From NCBI GenBank assembly GCA_045802605.1, contig JBJMQS010000011.1:40323-104322 (forward strand): a stretch of DNA of 64,000 nucleotides, written 5' to 3'. The notes below the pieces were generated by a model that saw only the letters and a list, made by a program, of their open reading frames with translations, had not been told where the DNA came from and searched no databases. Numbering within the stretch: the first letter of the stretch is position 1; each line of letters starts with the position of its first letter. Position numbers and translations under genes: made by a program. Source of the DNA: JBJMQS01 sp045802605. GTDB lineage: Bacteria > Planctomycetota > Planctomycetia > Gemmatales > Gemmataceae. Of this stretch, positions 16,793 to 26,737 are shown one piece after another.

Positions 16793-19219
16793 ATGGCCGC
16801 TCTTGATCCATGCCCTGAGATCAATCGATTGCGGTCGCTCCTTGCGGGCGACGCGGAACCATCGTTGCTTCAGCACCTGGAGCAATGCGAACGATGTCAA
16901 GAAACTGTGGAAACCCTGGCGGCCGACAAGAATGACTGGGCGGCCGCCCTTCGCTACGCCCCGCAACCAGCAGAGCCGGTCGAACCTCCGCTACGGAAAA
17001 TCCTGGACCAATGTGGCATGGACCCGACAAGCGCGCAGGCGGAACCCAGCAGCGAGGTTGACCTACCGGCCGGCTTCCTGCAACCGTCCGACAATCCGGC
17101 ACACCTCGGCCGGCTTGGCTCTTATGAAGTGCAGGAAGTGGCGGCTCGCGGCGGAATGGGCATCGTTCTCAAGGCATTCGATCAAACGCTGCACCGGGTG
17201 GTAGCGATCAAAGTGCTGGCGCCGCAACTGGCGAGCAATTCCATCGCGCGAATGCGCTTCCTGCGCGAAGCCCGAGCGGCCGCGGCAGTCCGCGACGAGC
17301 ACGTTGTGCACATTTACGCCGTCGGCGAGGAAAAAGGCATTCCTTACCTCGTGATGGAGTTCATCTCCGGCATCTCGCTGCAACAGAAGATCGATCGCAG
17401 CGCGCCGCTGTCGAGCCGGGAAGTCCTGCGTATCGGCCACCAAACCGCGCATGGATTGGCGGTGGCGCACGCCCAGGGGCTGGTCCATCGCGACATCAAG
17501 CCGAGCAATATCTTGCTTGAAAACGGGATCGAGCGCGTAAAGATCACCGACTTCGGACTGGTTCGCGTCGCCGACGACGGCGATTTGACCCAGTCAGGCA
17601 TCGTCGCTGGAACGCCACAGTACATGGCGCCCGAGCAAGCGCGTGGCGAGGCGGTCGATTACCGGGCCGACCTGTTCAGCCTCGGCAGCGTTCTTTATGC
17701 GATGTGCACGGGTGTGCCGCCGTTTCGGGCCTCGGGCAATATGGCGATCCTCAAGCGGGTCTGCGACGACACGCCCCGCGCCGTCCGAGAACTCAATCCC
17801 GATGTGCCCGCTTCGCTCGCCGCCATCATCGACAAACTGAACGCCAAAGATCCGGCCGCTCGATTTCAGACCGCCAAAGAGGTCGCTAATTTGTTGGGCG
17901 GATACTTAGCCCATTTGCAGGGACCGGTTCAGGCGCCCATGCCAACGCTGCTGTACGGGAACTCAATTGCCAAACGACGAACGTGGCGGCCGTGGATCGC
18001 GGCGAGCGTGGCGATAGTCGGACTCGTTCTGGCCGGCTATTTACTCGGACCCAAATTTGCGCGAATGGTCTCCGGGAAAGGCATACTCACATTTGCCACC
18101 GACGACCCTCACGCCACTGTCGTGGTACGTAGCACGCAAAAGCCAGAACTGCCTGTCACGGTCAATCTGCGAGACAACCTCAATTGCGATCTCGATGCGG
18201 GCGACTATGAGTTGGAGTTAGTCAATTCCCGAGCGGATCTCCAACTTTCGCCGACCACGGTCACGCTCGCGCGAGGTCAAAGCCAAGTCGTTGAAGTGCG
18301 CGAGAAGCCTGATTTCGTCGGCGAAGTTCGCCGCTTTGTGGGCCATACCCAACAGGTGCGCAACGTGGCGGTCTCGTCCGATGGATTGCGAATGCTCACG
18401 GGGGGCGCGGATACCATCATGCGCTTGTGGGACGTGGCCAGCGGGAAACTGCTGCGCACTTTTCAGGCACCTTCCGGAATCCATCAGGTTGTATTTTCTC
18501 CTGACGAGCGCACAGCAGTATCGTGCGGACACAAAGGCATCTGCCTCTGGGACCTGGGAACCGGAACCCAGTTGCGTGTTTTTGGCCGACCCGAAGAAGT
18601 CTGCAGCTTCGTCTTCTTGCCGGACGGCAAGCAAGCCATCACGGGCTCCGGGAAAGTGCTTTCACCGGCCCACAGCACGGGATATTTGCGTTTGTGGAAT
18701 GTAACCAACGGCACGGAAATCCCCCGATTTGAGGAACAGCCCCACTATGTCTGGAGCGTAGCGTTGACCAAGGATGGCAAATACGCCGTGTCGGGCTGTT
18801 GGGATGAAACGGTACGGCTGTGGAACGTTGCGACCGGAGAAGAATTGAAGCGATTCGACGGACATACCGATTACATCCTCGCGGTGGCCTTCACGCCCGA
18901 TGGCCGGTACATATTGTCGGCCGGCCGCGACAACGTGATCCGGATGTGGGATCGGAACACTGGTAAAGAGGTGCGGCAGTTCTTGGGCCATGAGCACAAC
19001 ATCGAGTGCCTCGCCGTTTCGCCCGATGGCCGACGCGTGATCAGCGGCGGGCTCGACAACACGATTCGTCTCTGGGACGTAAACAGTGGCCGGGAAATGC
19101 ATCGTTTTACGCCAGGGCTCGTTTTTGGTCTGACATTCTCACCTGACGGATGTCACGTGGTGAGCGCCGGCGACGACGCGACCGTGCGCCTCTGGCGGGT
19201 GCCAGCGTCGCGACCGTGA
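16793..19219 (+). CDS. Membrane Ser/Thr kinase with zinc finger and WD40 tail
   Basis: 808 aa from ATG 16793; a GTG at 16778 would add five residues. An N-terminal H28-x3-C32-x2-C35 (HLEQCERC) is like an anti-sigma zinc finger. Kinase domain ~110-385: glycine loop ARGGMG (118-123), Lys140, HRDIKPSN (232-239), DFG (253-255), GTPQYMAPEQ. One TM helix follows (PWIAASVAIVGLVLAGYLL, ~405-425), then ~90 residues of beta-sandwich (FATDDPHATVVVR), then about seven WD40 repeats (VRRFVGHTQQVRNVAVSSDG, LWDVASGKLLRTF and so on). The kinase is predicted inside and the WD40 propeller outside. It directly follows the sigma gene and precedes a giant exoprotein, so it may control that sigma factor. Confidence 0.92.
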   Translation: MAALDPCPEINRLRSLLAGDAEPSLLQHLEQCERCQETVETLAADKNDWAAALRYAPQPAEPVEPPLRKILDQCGMDPTSAQAEPSSEVDLPAGFLQPSDNPAHLGRLGSYEVQEVAARGGMGIVLKAFDQTLHRVVAIKVLAPQLASNSIARMRFLREARAAAAVRDEHVVHIYAVGEEKGIPYLVMEFISGISLQQKIDRSAPLSSREVLRIGHQTAHGLAVAHAQGLVHRDIKPSNILLENGIERVKITDFGLVRVADDGDLTQSGIVAGTPQYMAPEQARGEAVDYRADLFSLGSVLYAMCTGVPPFRASGNMAILKRVCDDTPRAVRELNPDVPASLAAIIDKLNAKDPAARFQTAKEVANLLGGYLAHLQGPVQAPMPTLLYGNSIAKRRTWRPWIAASVAIVGLVLAGYLLGPKFARMVSGKGILTFATDDPHATVVVRSTQKPELPVTVNLRDNLNCDLDAGDYELELVNSRADLQLSPTTVTLARGQSQVVEVREKPDFVGEVRRFVGHTQQVRNVAVSSDGLRMLTGGADTIMRLWDVASGKLLRTFQAPSGIHQVVFSPDERTAVSCGHKGICLWDLGTGTQLRVFGRPEEVCSFVFLPDGKQAITGSGKVLSPAHSTGYLRLWNVTNGTEIPRFEEQPHYVWSVALTKDGKYAVSGCWDETVRLWNVATGEELKRFDGHTDYILAVAFTPDGRYILSAGRDNVIRMWDRNTGKEVRQFLGHEHNIECLAVSPDGRRVISGGLDNTIRLWDVNSGREMHRFTPGLVFGLTFSPDGCHVVSAGDDATVRLWRVPASRP

Positions 19220-19260
19220 TGAATTTGCTCACAATTTTTTGCAAAGTCGAGATACGTTTT

Positions 19261-19311
19261 CTTCTCCGCACGGTAGTTCCTGGCAGACCAGGGCCTGCCA
19301 ATGCGGAGAAG
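19261..19311 (+). promoter_or_regulatory. Hairpin covering the ribosome site of the module-1 exoprotein
   Basis: CTTCTCCGCA (19261-19270) is a perfect complement of TGCGGAGAAG (19302-19311), and inside it TGGCAG (19281-19286) pairs with CTGCCA (19295-19300). The right arm contains the Shine-Dalgarno GGAG of the ATG at 19317, so the folded leader would hide the ribosome site. Two nested perfect stems in 51 bases are unlikely by chance. Confidence 0.6.
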
Positions 19312-19316
19312 TTGTC

Positions 19317-21769
19317 ATGTTTAACTGGCTGTGTGCGAAGCCTCGCAAGTCTCCTATTGCACGCAAGCAAAGATTCATACCGACTTTGCAGCGTCTCGAA
19401 GACCGCCGCGTTTTGAGCACGATCACGTGGAAGGATCCAGTGTCCGGAAACTGGAATGATTCGGAGCGCTGGTTAGGAGGGGTGGTGCCCGGCGCGAGCG
19501 ACATCGCGGTCATCGACAAGACGGGGGCTAATTACAGCGTTACGCTTGACGTCGATGCCACGGTCGCCGGCTTGACTCTGAATTCGCCCAATGCGACTTT
19601 CAGTGCGACGAATCGCACGTTCACGGCAAACGGGCCCGCCACGTTCACCGCAGGCGCCGTCGGCCTGGCCAACTCGACGTGGGCCGGTTCCGGGCAATTG
19701 ACCAACGATGCTCGACTCGACATCGCATTTGCCTCATCCATTTCGTGCCCTTTTATGCAATTGTCCAAGGGCGTTCTGAGGTAGCGGGCTACGGCAACTA
19801 TCAAGGCGGCCAATACGACACAGCGCTCACGGTGGCCGGATCTTTCACCAACGCCGGCGTCATCACGCTGCGAGGGGTCGGTGATCCCCAGCCAGGAGGC
19901 TACGCACGCCTGACGGTCCTCAACAACGGAACGCTGACCAATACCGGTAAGATTGATATCGAGGTGGGTAGCAGTTTCGGGCCCCGCACTTTGGAAGCCG
20001 AATTGAACAATAGTGGCATAGTAAATGTCAGCTCGCCGACGCCGCTGGGCCGCGCAGGCGCTAACCACATCAACACGGGCGTGATCAACATCGTCGGCAC
20101 GAACCTCGACGTGACGGGCGATTCAATGACCCAGCGAAACGGTGGCACTGTCACCGGTGGCGGCACGCTCAATCTTAACAGTCTCAGCTTGTTCGGGGTC
20201 GGCAACCTGACAGTCAACGTCAACGTCAACTCCAGTCAGCTGAATCCCGGGGAGTCGCCCGGCCGCATCGACGTGACGGGAAGCTACGGCATGAGCCCAG
20301 ACGCCGCTTTGAATATCGAGATCGGCGGCACGGTCGGCGGAGTTTCGTACGATCAGTTAGTCGTTACCGGTTCAGCGTCACTCGCCGGGACCTTGAACGT
20401 GAGTTTTGTCAACGGCTACACGCCTGGTGGGACAACGGACTTCGAGATCATCAAGTATGGGTCCCTTTCCGGCACATTTGCCAGCAGCAATTTGCCCGCA
20501 CTGCCATCCTCGAAGCACTGGGAGATCGAATACGGCTCCGAGTCAACGATTCTCCACCTGATTTCGTTAAACAGTCAGCCGTTGCTCACTTCCACGCCGC
20601 CCACGGACGCCGACGAGGGCGCCCTTTACAGTTACCCCATCACGACTGCCGACTCTGATGTCGGCGACACCCGCACGATAGTGGCCACGACGCTGCCCGG
20701 CTGGTTGACGTTGCTGGATAACGGCGACGGCAGCGCGACGCTCAGTGGAACACCGAACAAATCGGACGTAGGCACGCACCGCGTCGTATTGAAGGTTACC
20801 GATGTCGCCGGAGAATTTGTGACGCAGTCGTTCGACATTACGGTCGAGGCTCGGCCACACGTCGTGCTGTTGGCCTGCGGCGCGGACGGCGGCGGGCGGC
20901 CCGACGTCAGAGTCTATAACGCTGACGGCACTCCACGGCTCGAGTTCGTCGCCTACTTCTCGGATTTTCTTGGCGGTGTTCGCGTTGCCACCGGCGACAT
21001 CGACGGTGACAGCATCGACGATATCGTGACCGCGCCTGGCCCGAATGGGGGTCCGCACATCCGCATCTTTAGCGGTGCCGATGGCGCGCTGTTAGATGAG
21101 TTCTTTGCCTATGACGCCGCCTTCGCCGGCGGCGTTTTCGTGGCGTTGGGCGATATCAACAATGACGGGACCTTGGAGATCATCACCGGCGCGGACGCCG
21201 GCGGCGGACCGCACGTCAAGGTCTTTGACACAAAGTCCCACATCGAAGTCCGCAGCTTTTACGCCTACGATGCGCATTTCACCGGCGGCGTCCGCGTGGC
21301 CAGCGGCGATGTCAATAACGACGGCTTCGACGATATTATTACTGGCGCTGGGCCGGGTGGTGGACCGCACGTTAAAACGTTCGATGGCGCCTCGGGCGAA
21401 CTCGTCCACAGTTTCTACGCGTTTGAAAGCAACTTCACTGGGGGCGTCTACGTCGCCGCCGGTGACATGAACGAAGATCTCAAAGCCGACATCATCGTTG
21501 GAGCTGGGCGCGACTATGATCCACAAGTGCGCGTTTTCAACGCGACTGACCTCACCGAGTTGATGTCATTCAACGCTTACGAACTTCGCTTCCATGTGGG
21601 CGTGCGTGTGGCTATTGCAGACGTGAACGGTGATGGACGACCGGAGATCGTGACCGGCGCGGGGACCGGCGGCGGCCCGCATTTTGAAGCCTTCGACGTG
21701 TCCTTGTCGAGGCTCGAAAACTTCTATGCATATGATCCGACGTTCCTGGGCGGGGTGTTCGTGGCCTAA
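19317..21769 (+). pseudogene. Module-1 exoprotein (LEDR, FG-GAP), frameshifted
   Basis: Start at ATG 19317 with GGAG eight bases upstream. N-terminus RKQRFIPTLQRLEDRRVLS (LEDR at 27-30). The frame stops at 19784 after MQLSKGVLR; one added G would give GVLRVAGYGNYQGG and join it to the frame that runs to 21769 (TALTVAGSFTNAGVITLRGV). Corrected length ~817 aa. Contents: autotransporter-like beta-strand region (~40-390), a putative Ig/cadherin-like domain (LTSTPPTDADEGALYSYPIT, LSGTPNKSDVGTHRVVLKV), then five to six FG-GAP repeats of the type FAGGVFVALGDINNDGTLEI-TGADAGGGPHVKVFD. No dockerin pair. The reading frame of 2453 bases is one base short, matching a single deletion. Confidence 0.75.
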
Positions 21770-21860
21770 AGATTGTTTTGTGCCATCACGAGCTCACTGG
21801 TTTACCCGAAACGAACGGCCTAATGCTACGGCCACGACCTCGCCTTCGATATCGGCGATG

Positions 21861-21983
21861 AGTTGGCCAGGCATCTTCGCCGCTGGCGATGTTCGCACCG
21901 GCTCAGTGAAGCGCGTGGCATCCGCGGTCGGAGAAGCCGCGATGGCGATGCAATTTGTTCGTGAGAGACTGAAGGATATGTGA
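21861..21983 (+). pseudogene. C-terminal remnant of a thioredoxin-reductase-like gene
   Basis: WPGIFAAGDVRTGSVKRVAS, then AVGEAAMAMQFVRERLKDM and a stop. This is the FAD-binding GIFAAGDVR motif and end helix of thioredoxin reductase / FAD-dependent pyridine nucleotide oxidoreductases, where it usually reads SVKRVASAVGEG. Nothing of the remaining ~250 residues is recognisable upstream, where the giant gene ends at 21769. A gene fossil. Confidence 0.65.
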
Positions 21984-22134
21984 TCGTCATTCGACTTTTG
22001 GGTGCTGAGGTTGTACGGACACCTCTAGTGCAAGGTGCTGGCTATGGCTTAGGGGATTGCCATCGTTAGATCCCCTAGCGCCACTCCGTCGCGCCTTCGA
22101 ACGCGATATTTGCGCGATTCGGTCCGACACGCCG

Positions 22135-22154
22135 CGGTCGATGTGACCGAAGCG
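22135..22154 (+). repeat. Boundary element copy b
   Basis: CGGTCGATGTGACCGAAGCG, preceded by GGTCCGACACGCCG. It sits in the gap between the convergent ends of the module-1 exoprotein and the M23 protein. Confidence 0.8.
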
Positions 22155-22218
22155 GGCAGAGCTTTGGACATTGGCCCGAGATTATCGGGAGAAAATGAGG
22201 TAGGTGAATCCGTGGTCG

Positions 22219-25146
22219 TCACGGCGACCCAGCGATTCGGTTGCGGAATGCTTGATAATCTACTTGATCGACATCGCCGGAGTTGTCGAAGTCAAACACC
22301 GTATTCGGGCCACCCGAGAGCGCATTGCGGAAGACCAGGTAATCATTTTGATCGACCGCGGCATCGCCATTCTGATCACCAAAGAAGCGGAACCACCTGT
22401 TCGCCGTTGTGCCGGTTACCGAATAGCTGCCGCCTGGGATTGAATCGTTGTTGCCATCCAACGCCCCGCCAGCTCCGGAAATCTGCGCCGCGTCGGCCAT
22501 GAAGTCATAAATGCCATCGACCAGAGAGCCGAATTCTGTGAACGCGCCAGAGAAGGTAATTGTCACTGAACTCGCCGGCCCGCTTGCAGGATTGGCCGCT
22601 AGCAAAACATCGCCCAGCGTACCGCCGGTACCCGTGCGGTGAACAGTAAACGCAGTGGCCACGCCCCCCATGAAGTTGACCGGCTCGGAGAAGGCGACGA
22701 CAATCTCTTTCACCAGCGAGCGTTGATTGGTTCCGTCGCCGAAAATGACGGAAGTGACCGTTGGCGGCGACAGGACTGCGACTGTCATCGTCGCGATCTT
22801 GATACCGCCCGTATCACTGGTGATCGTTACTGTGACCTGATAATTGCCGAGTACCGCATAACTGTGGTTTAACGTAAAAGACTTGTCGGCATTCAGCACG
22901 AGCGCCTGGGTGCCGGTGCCGTCGCCATAGTTCACGGTGGCGGTCCAGCTATTGGCGAATGGATCTGCAAAGCTGCCATTGCGAGTAAATGCCAGACCCA
23001 CACCGGTGCTTGCCGGCGTGAGTGTGGAAATTGTCGGCGCCCGCTCGACCCCCGAGGGGCTGATATACGCGATGGCCAGGTTGCTAACCTTGCCGGTGTT
23101 GTCGGTCAACGTGAGTCGAACGTACCGCCGCGCATAATTCGGCACTGCATCGGTGTTGGCATAGGTTAGGTTGCGCACCAGCGCCTGTGTGGCGGTCGGC
23201 GTAGCCGCAGCGTTGAGAGTCACGACTAGCGGCGTTGCTGTCGAACCGCCAGTGAACGTGCCGATGCTCACTCCACCGTAGGTAATGTTTGAGCCGCTTA
23301 CGCCGATCTGCCCGGCGGCAACGCCCTGGTTGCGGATGCCGAGCGCATCAAAGGCATTGCCGCCGGAGGCCAGTTCAACTTTCAGATTGCCGCCGCTGAA
23401 GTTGGCCGAATCCGAATCGGTCACGGTCGCTGTCGGCGCGAATACTCTGGGCAGTGATTTGAAGTTGTAACCGAGCGCGGCATCCAGCAGCGTGAGCGCC
23501 GGTGTACCTGCGGGAATGCCACCTGTGACGACACCTTTGACGTTGAAGTTGTACTCGGGCGTGTCCGGGTCGTTTGTCAGGAAACTCACGCGGCCGAACT
23601 TGCTGCCGACCACGGTGGTGGTCATCTGCACGACGAAGTTCGCCGACGAGCCCGCGGCGATAGACGACGGGAACGATCCCGACAGGGTGAACCCGGGTGG
23701 CAATTGCAGGTTGGAAAGCGTCATCGGCGCGCCGCCGTGGTTATTCACGGTGTAGGTCTTGGTGGGGGCCACTCCGCCGCTGGCGATGCTGCCGCAATCG
23801 AGCGGCGTGGTCCGTTCGTCGATGATGATCTTGGCCGATTCGGTGACGCGGACGGACGCTTCGCCCGTGGCGTTGATGACGATAGGCAGCCGCTTGTATT
23901 CCACACCGTTGACCTCCCACGCCACCTCCCAGGTGCCGACGATGCCTTGAAACGTGGAGAGCGGCTCCGCGATCCCTTTCAGGGTGGTGTGAAAGTAATT
24001 CGGTGCGGTGTTGTAGTTTTCCGACAGGGCCAGGGTACCATCGGGCTGGTACCACTTCCACGTTACGTTGTCGGTCACTTTCTGGTTGTAGATTTCCGCG
24101 ACGAAGAAAAGCAACCTCGCGCCGTCTTCGCCGGTGCCGAACGATGTGGTCCGGGAAACGTGTTCGCGAGTGTCCCCTCCGGGGTTGTAATTGGAGTAGT
24201 AGGCATCGAAAAGGAAGACCGGTACGTCGCCAGCGTAAGGCAGCGGACTTGCCCAGTAAGTCGCGGGGAACATGCCGCTTTCGACTTGGGCCCCATGGAA
24301 ACGCGTCGTGTAGTGCAAGTGCACACCCGTGCTGTCGCCGGAACTGCCCATGAGGCCGATGACCTGTCCCGCCTTCACGGTGTCGCCGACTTTCACGGTG
24401 ATTGAGTTCGCCGCAAGGTGGTAGTAGAGCGACTCCCAGTCGTTGGCGTGGCTGAGCAGGACGAAGTTCGCGGGGTTATTGGGGCCGGTATTTTCGCGGT
24501 CGAAATTGCCATCGGCCATCTGCGCCACCGTGCCGTCGGCGGCGGCGACGATCGGGAACCCCGCATCCATCTTGTCGAAACTCCATGGCCCGGCATCGAT
24601 GGCGTCGTGGCCATCGTAGGTCCAGGTGCCGCCGCCATAGTCGGCAAGGGTGGGCGTAGCTGGATTCACATCGGCGTAGTTGTAGATGCCCCAGTCCTGA
24701 TTCGCGACATGGCCGATGGGCATGATAAACTTGCCTGATGGCAGCCCCACCGGCGCCACGGGCGTCACGATGAAGGTGGAAGTGTTGTCGTTCTCATTCG
24801 TCTCGGCGAGCGTGTTATCCGGATCGACCGTGACCGTGACCGACCAGGCGGTGCTGCCGATCCACCAACCAGCACGGTAATACGAATACGAACCGCTTCC
24901 CGCGGTGTAGTTGACAATCGGTGAATCGATCGAAACGCCGTTCACCGTCCAACGGATGATGCCCGACTCGGTGCCGGCCATGCCCGACGCGTTCCAGTTG
25001 GCCCGGATGTAGACGTCTTGCCCGTACACCGGGTTGGCGAGATAGTTTCCGTAGCCATCGCAGTTGTATGCGGATATGAGCGTCAGGTTTGCCGGCGCGA
25101 GGCGTTCTTCAAGCGACGCGATGGTCCGTAGGCGATGAGAGTTCAT
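22219..25146 (-). CDS. Exported M23 metallopeptidase with dockerin-like end
   Basis: 975 aa. LEER motif at residues 12-15 (TIASLEERLAPANL). Domain order: CARDB-like region (~20-128); M23 LytM/lysostaphin-type peptidase (~140-300) with H180-x3-D184 (GHDAID) and HLHY (276-279), plus SHANDWESLYYHL; a beta domain; an ASPM/SPD-2/Hydin-like domain (TTPLDCGSIASGG, VGSKFGRVSFLTNDPDTPEY); a cadherin-like region; a PKD-like domain (NYGDGTGTQALVLNADKSFT); and the C-terminal module PPTVTSVIFGDG with two EF-hand-like loops DQNGDAAVDQND and DFDNSGDVDQVD ending in GSP. M23 enzymes cut peptide cross-links or Gly-rich peptides; the substrate here is unknown. It has no sigma/kinase pair next to it. Confidence 0.92.
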   Translation of the reverse strand: MNSHRLRTIASLEERLAPANLTLISAYNCDGYGNYLANPVYGQDVYIRANWNASGMAGTESGIIRWTVNGVSIDSPIVNYTAGSGSYSYYRAGWWIGSTAWSVTVTVDPDNTLAETNENDNTSTFIVTPVAPVGLPSGKFIMPIGHVANQDWGIYNYADVNPATPTLADYGGGTWTYDGHDAIDAGPWSFDKMDAGFPIVAAADGTVAQMADGNFDRENTGPNNPANFVLLSHANDWESLYYHLAANSITVKVGDTVKAGQVIGLMGSSGDSTGVHLHYTTRFHGAQVESGMFPATYWASPLPYAGDVPVFLFDAYYSNYNPGGDTREHVSRTTSFGTGEDGARLLFFVAEIYNQKVTDNVTWKWYQPDGTLALSENYNTAPNYFHTTLKGIAEPLSTFQGIVGTWEVAWEVNGVEYKRLPIVINATGEASVRVTESAKIIIDERTTPLDCGSIASGGVAPTKTYTVNNHGGAPMTLSNLQLPPGFTLSGSFPSSIAAGSSANFVVQMTTTVVGSKFGRVSFLTNDPDTPEYNFNVKGVVTGGIPAGTPALTLLDAALGYNFKSLPRVFAPTATVTDSDSANFSGGNLKVELASGGNAFDALGIRNQGVAAGQIGVSGSNITYGGVSIGTFTGGSTATPLVVTLNAAATPTATQALVRNLTYANTDAVPNYARRYVRLTLTDNTGKVSNLAIAYISPSGVERAPTISTLTPASTGVGLAFTRNGSFADPFANSWTATVNYGDGTGTQALVLNADKSFTLNHSYAVLGNYQVTVTITSDTGGIKIATMTVAVLSPPTVTSVIFGDGTNQRSLVKEIVVAFSEPVNFMGGVATAFTVHRTGTGGTLGDVLLAANPASGPASSVTITFSGAFTEFGSLVDGIYDFMADAAQISGAGGALDGNNDSIPGGSYSVTGTTANRWFRFFGDQNGDAAVDQNDYLVFRNALSGGPNTVFDFDNSGDVDQVDYQAFRNRIAGSP

Positions 25147-25177
25147 TACAGATTTCCCAGGATGCAGGGTTAGGCTT

Positions 25178-25192
25178 TACCGGCAGCCGGTA
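25178..25192 (-). promoter_or_regulatory. Perfect palindrome upstream of the M23 gene
   Basis: TACCGGC-A-GCCGGTA, a 7-bp perfect inverted repeat 32 bases before the start codon at 25146. It could be an operator or an mRNA hairpin. It does not overlap the weak ribosome site GGGAA. Confidence 0.35.
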
Positions 25193-25555
25193 CAAATAAC
25201 GAAGCGCGGCCACGGCGGATAATCGAGGAGGTGCCGACCTAATTGTAGATCAGACTTCGGCCCCCTGCCAACAAAATGCTGAGAATCTTGAGGTCATGCC
25301 TGAATTTACAACCAGGCGCAATGATCCAGGCGTAGACCTAGGGATGAGCTGGAAGTCCGCGCCGTGAGGCCGTCGCCTTCGGAAACATAGGGGTGCTTCT
25401 GAGCATCATCGCCAGGTGATTTCTTGCGTGTCGCGTTCTCGAACATCGAAATCAGTGAGTCCAATCCTCGCCCACGCGGAGTGATACTGTGATCACGAAC
25501 TTCGTTCGCCTTAATCGCAATCAGACGAACTAGAGCGGGGCGAGCGGCGGAAATC

Positions 25556-25699
25556 TCAACGCGGCCGCTTCGCATCGTCTGGGGCCTTAGTCTGGATCGC
25601 TTTCCGATTGGCAATCGAGAGCGCGAGTCCCGAGGCGGCAAGGATTACGAAGATACACAGGAGTAGCCACTTTCCTCGGCGATCGACGAACCGCGTCAT
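25556..25699 (-). CDS. Small single-TM protein
   Basis: 47 aa (50 if started at 25708): RRGKWLLLCIFVILAASGLA is a clear transmembrane helix preceded by arginines, with a charged C-terminal tail (TKAPDDAKRPR). GGAG lies nine bases before the ATG at 25699. It lies in an otherwise empty 1.6-kb gap upstream of the M23 gene on the same strand. Family unknown; a chance ORF is possible. Confidence 0.4.
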   Translation of the reverse strand: MTRFVDRRGKWLLLCIFVILAASGLALSIANRKAIQTKAPDDAKRPR

Positions 25700-26159
25700 T
25701 TTCCACATCTCCGGCCCTTAGATTAATCTAGGTGGCATCTCGTGCGACAGCAGCGGTTCAAGATGCTGAACGCTCCTCGGGGCGCGATGTCGGTTAATAA
25801 TGCTGAAAGACGTTTCGGCGCGGACGGTAGAGAGAGCTAGTTAGTCGTGTTTTCCTTCAGGAGCGGCAATCGGCGCCTGATAACTCGGTGAACCTCAAAT
25901 GTGCTTGGACGCCGTTCACGGCGCAGGATCGTCATGCGCGACCCGGAACCCCCGCTCCCGGAATCACCGACCGCAGCACTCCCCGGCACCGAGGAAAAAG
26001 TAAAGGTGCTTTGCGAGCGCGCTCAGCTCGGTGAGAGGCTTTGGCACCCGCAAGACGGTACGTGGGGGAATGCGAATCCAGAAGAGGCGGGTAAGCAACG
26101 AGTCGGGCGCTTCGCCTCAAACGAATGTCAGTCTTCTGATACTCCATGATCGCAAAACA

Positions 26160-26188
26160 AACGGCCTGGGCTTTCACCACAGGCCGTT
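26160..26188 (-). terminator. Rho-independent terminator-like hairpin, minus strand
   Basis: AACGGCCTG and CAGGCCGTT form a perfect 9-bp GC-rich stem with an 11-base loop. On the minus strand it is followed by TGTTTTGC. No gene is recognisable immediately upstream on that strand, so it may end the long transcript of the 26.7-34.3 kb gene or belong to a lost gene. Confidence 0.45.
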
Positions 26189-26358
26189 CTGAGGAGGGCC
26201 CCCTTCCGGTCTAGGACATCGACCCACCTCAAATATCGATTGTCCACTTTTCCTATCCGGCGATCTCGTCGAGGGGTACTCTCACAGCGAAACTCGCAAG
26301 CGACGTCCACTACGCGCTCCGGTCCAACACCTCGACACAGTTAGCCCCGGGCCGTGAC

Positions 26359-26377
26359 CGGTCGATGTGACCGAAGC
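26359..26377 (+). repeat. Boundary element copy c
   Basis: CGGTCGATGTGACCGAAGC, then A instead of the final G. The GGTCCAACAC prefix lies about 40 bases upstream instead of directly adjacent, as if something was inserted between the two parts. Confidence 0.7.
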
Positions 26378-26644
26378 ACGCAATCCGTCCGAGATTTATA
26401 GCATACAGTCTAACTATTTGGCCGGATCAACACCGTTCGCGGCACTTATGTGGCTTCGTCGATTTCCGGGGGGAGGATCGTCAGGGTCAGGCTGTGGACG
26501 ATATTTCATGAATTCACTTGGCATTCGAAGAACAGATGCACTCTTTGTTCTAGGCCGGCCCTTCATGGACGAAACACGATACGCTTACGTCCTGCTACGC
26601 AGCAACTGCTGCCACCGGCGGTTCGCGGACTCTGCCTAGCAAGG

Positions 26645-26663
26645 GCGATGTGACCAACGCGCG
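26645..26663 (+). repeat. Boundary element copy d, degenerate
   Basis: CGATGTGACCAACGCGCGC. The left arm of the stem is lost. Downstream CCGTCGGT matches copy a. It is 75 bases beyond the stop of the giant metallopeptidase gene. Confidence 0.5.
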
Positions 26664-26737
26664 CACTTGGGCGCCGTCGGTAGAAATTCTCGCGGACACT
26701 TTTCGGAACTAGCGCGTTGCCCGGTTAAGTGTGGACG

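Larger units (their letters stand above)
25709..26737. other. Non-coding gap between M23 unit and module 2
   Basis: About 1 kb without a supported gene. ORFs of 60-90 codons here have implausible composition. The region holds a terminator-like hairpin (26160-26188) and boundary element copies c and d. GGTCCAACAC, which normally sits next to the element, is found displaced at 26311-26320. Confidence 0.5.

Noticed and set aside
21777..21860. Further upstream remains of the thioredoxin reductase fragment
   Set aside because: No frame in this stretch spells the expected FAD-domain text, so only 21861-21983 is called.
26367..26639. 90-codon ORF in the gap between the M23 unit and module 2
   Set aside because: Begins inside boundary element c and has no protein-like pattern.
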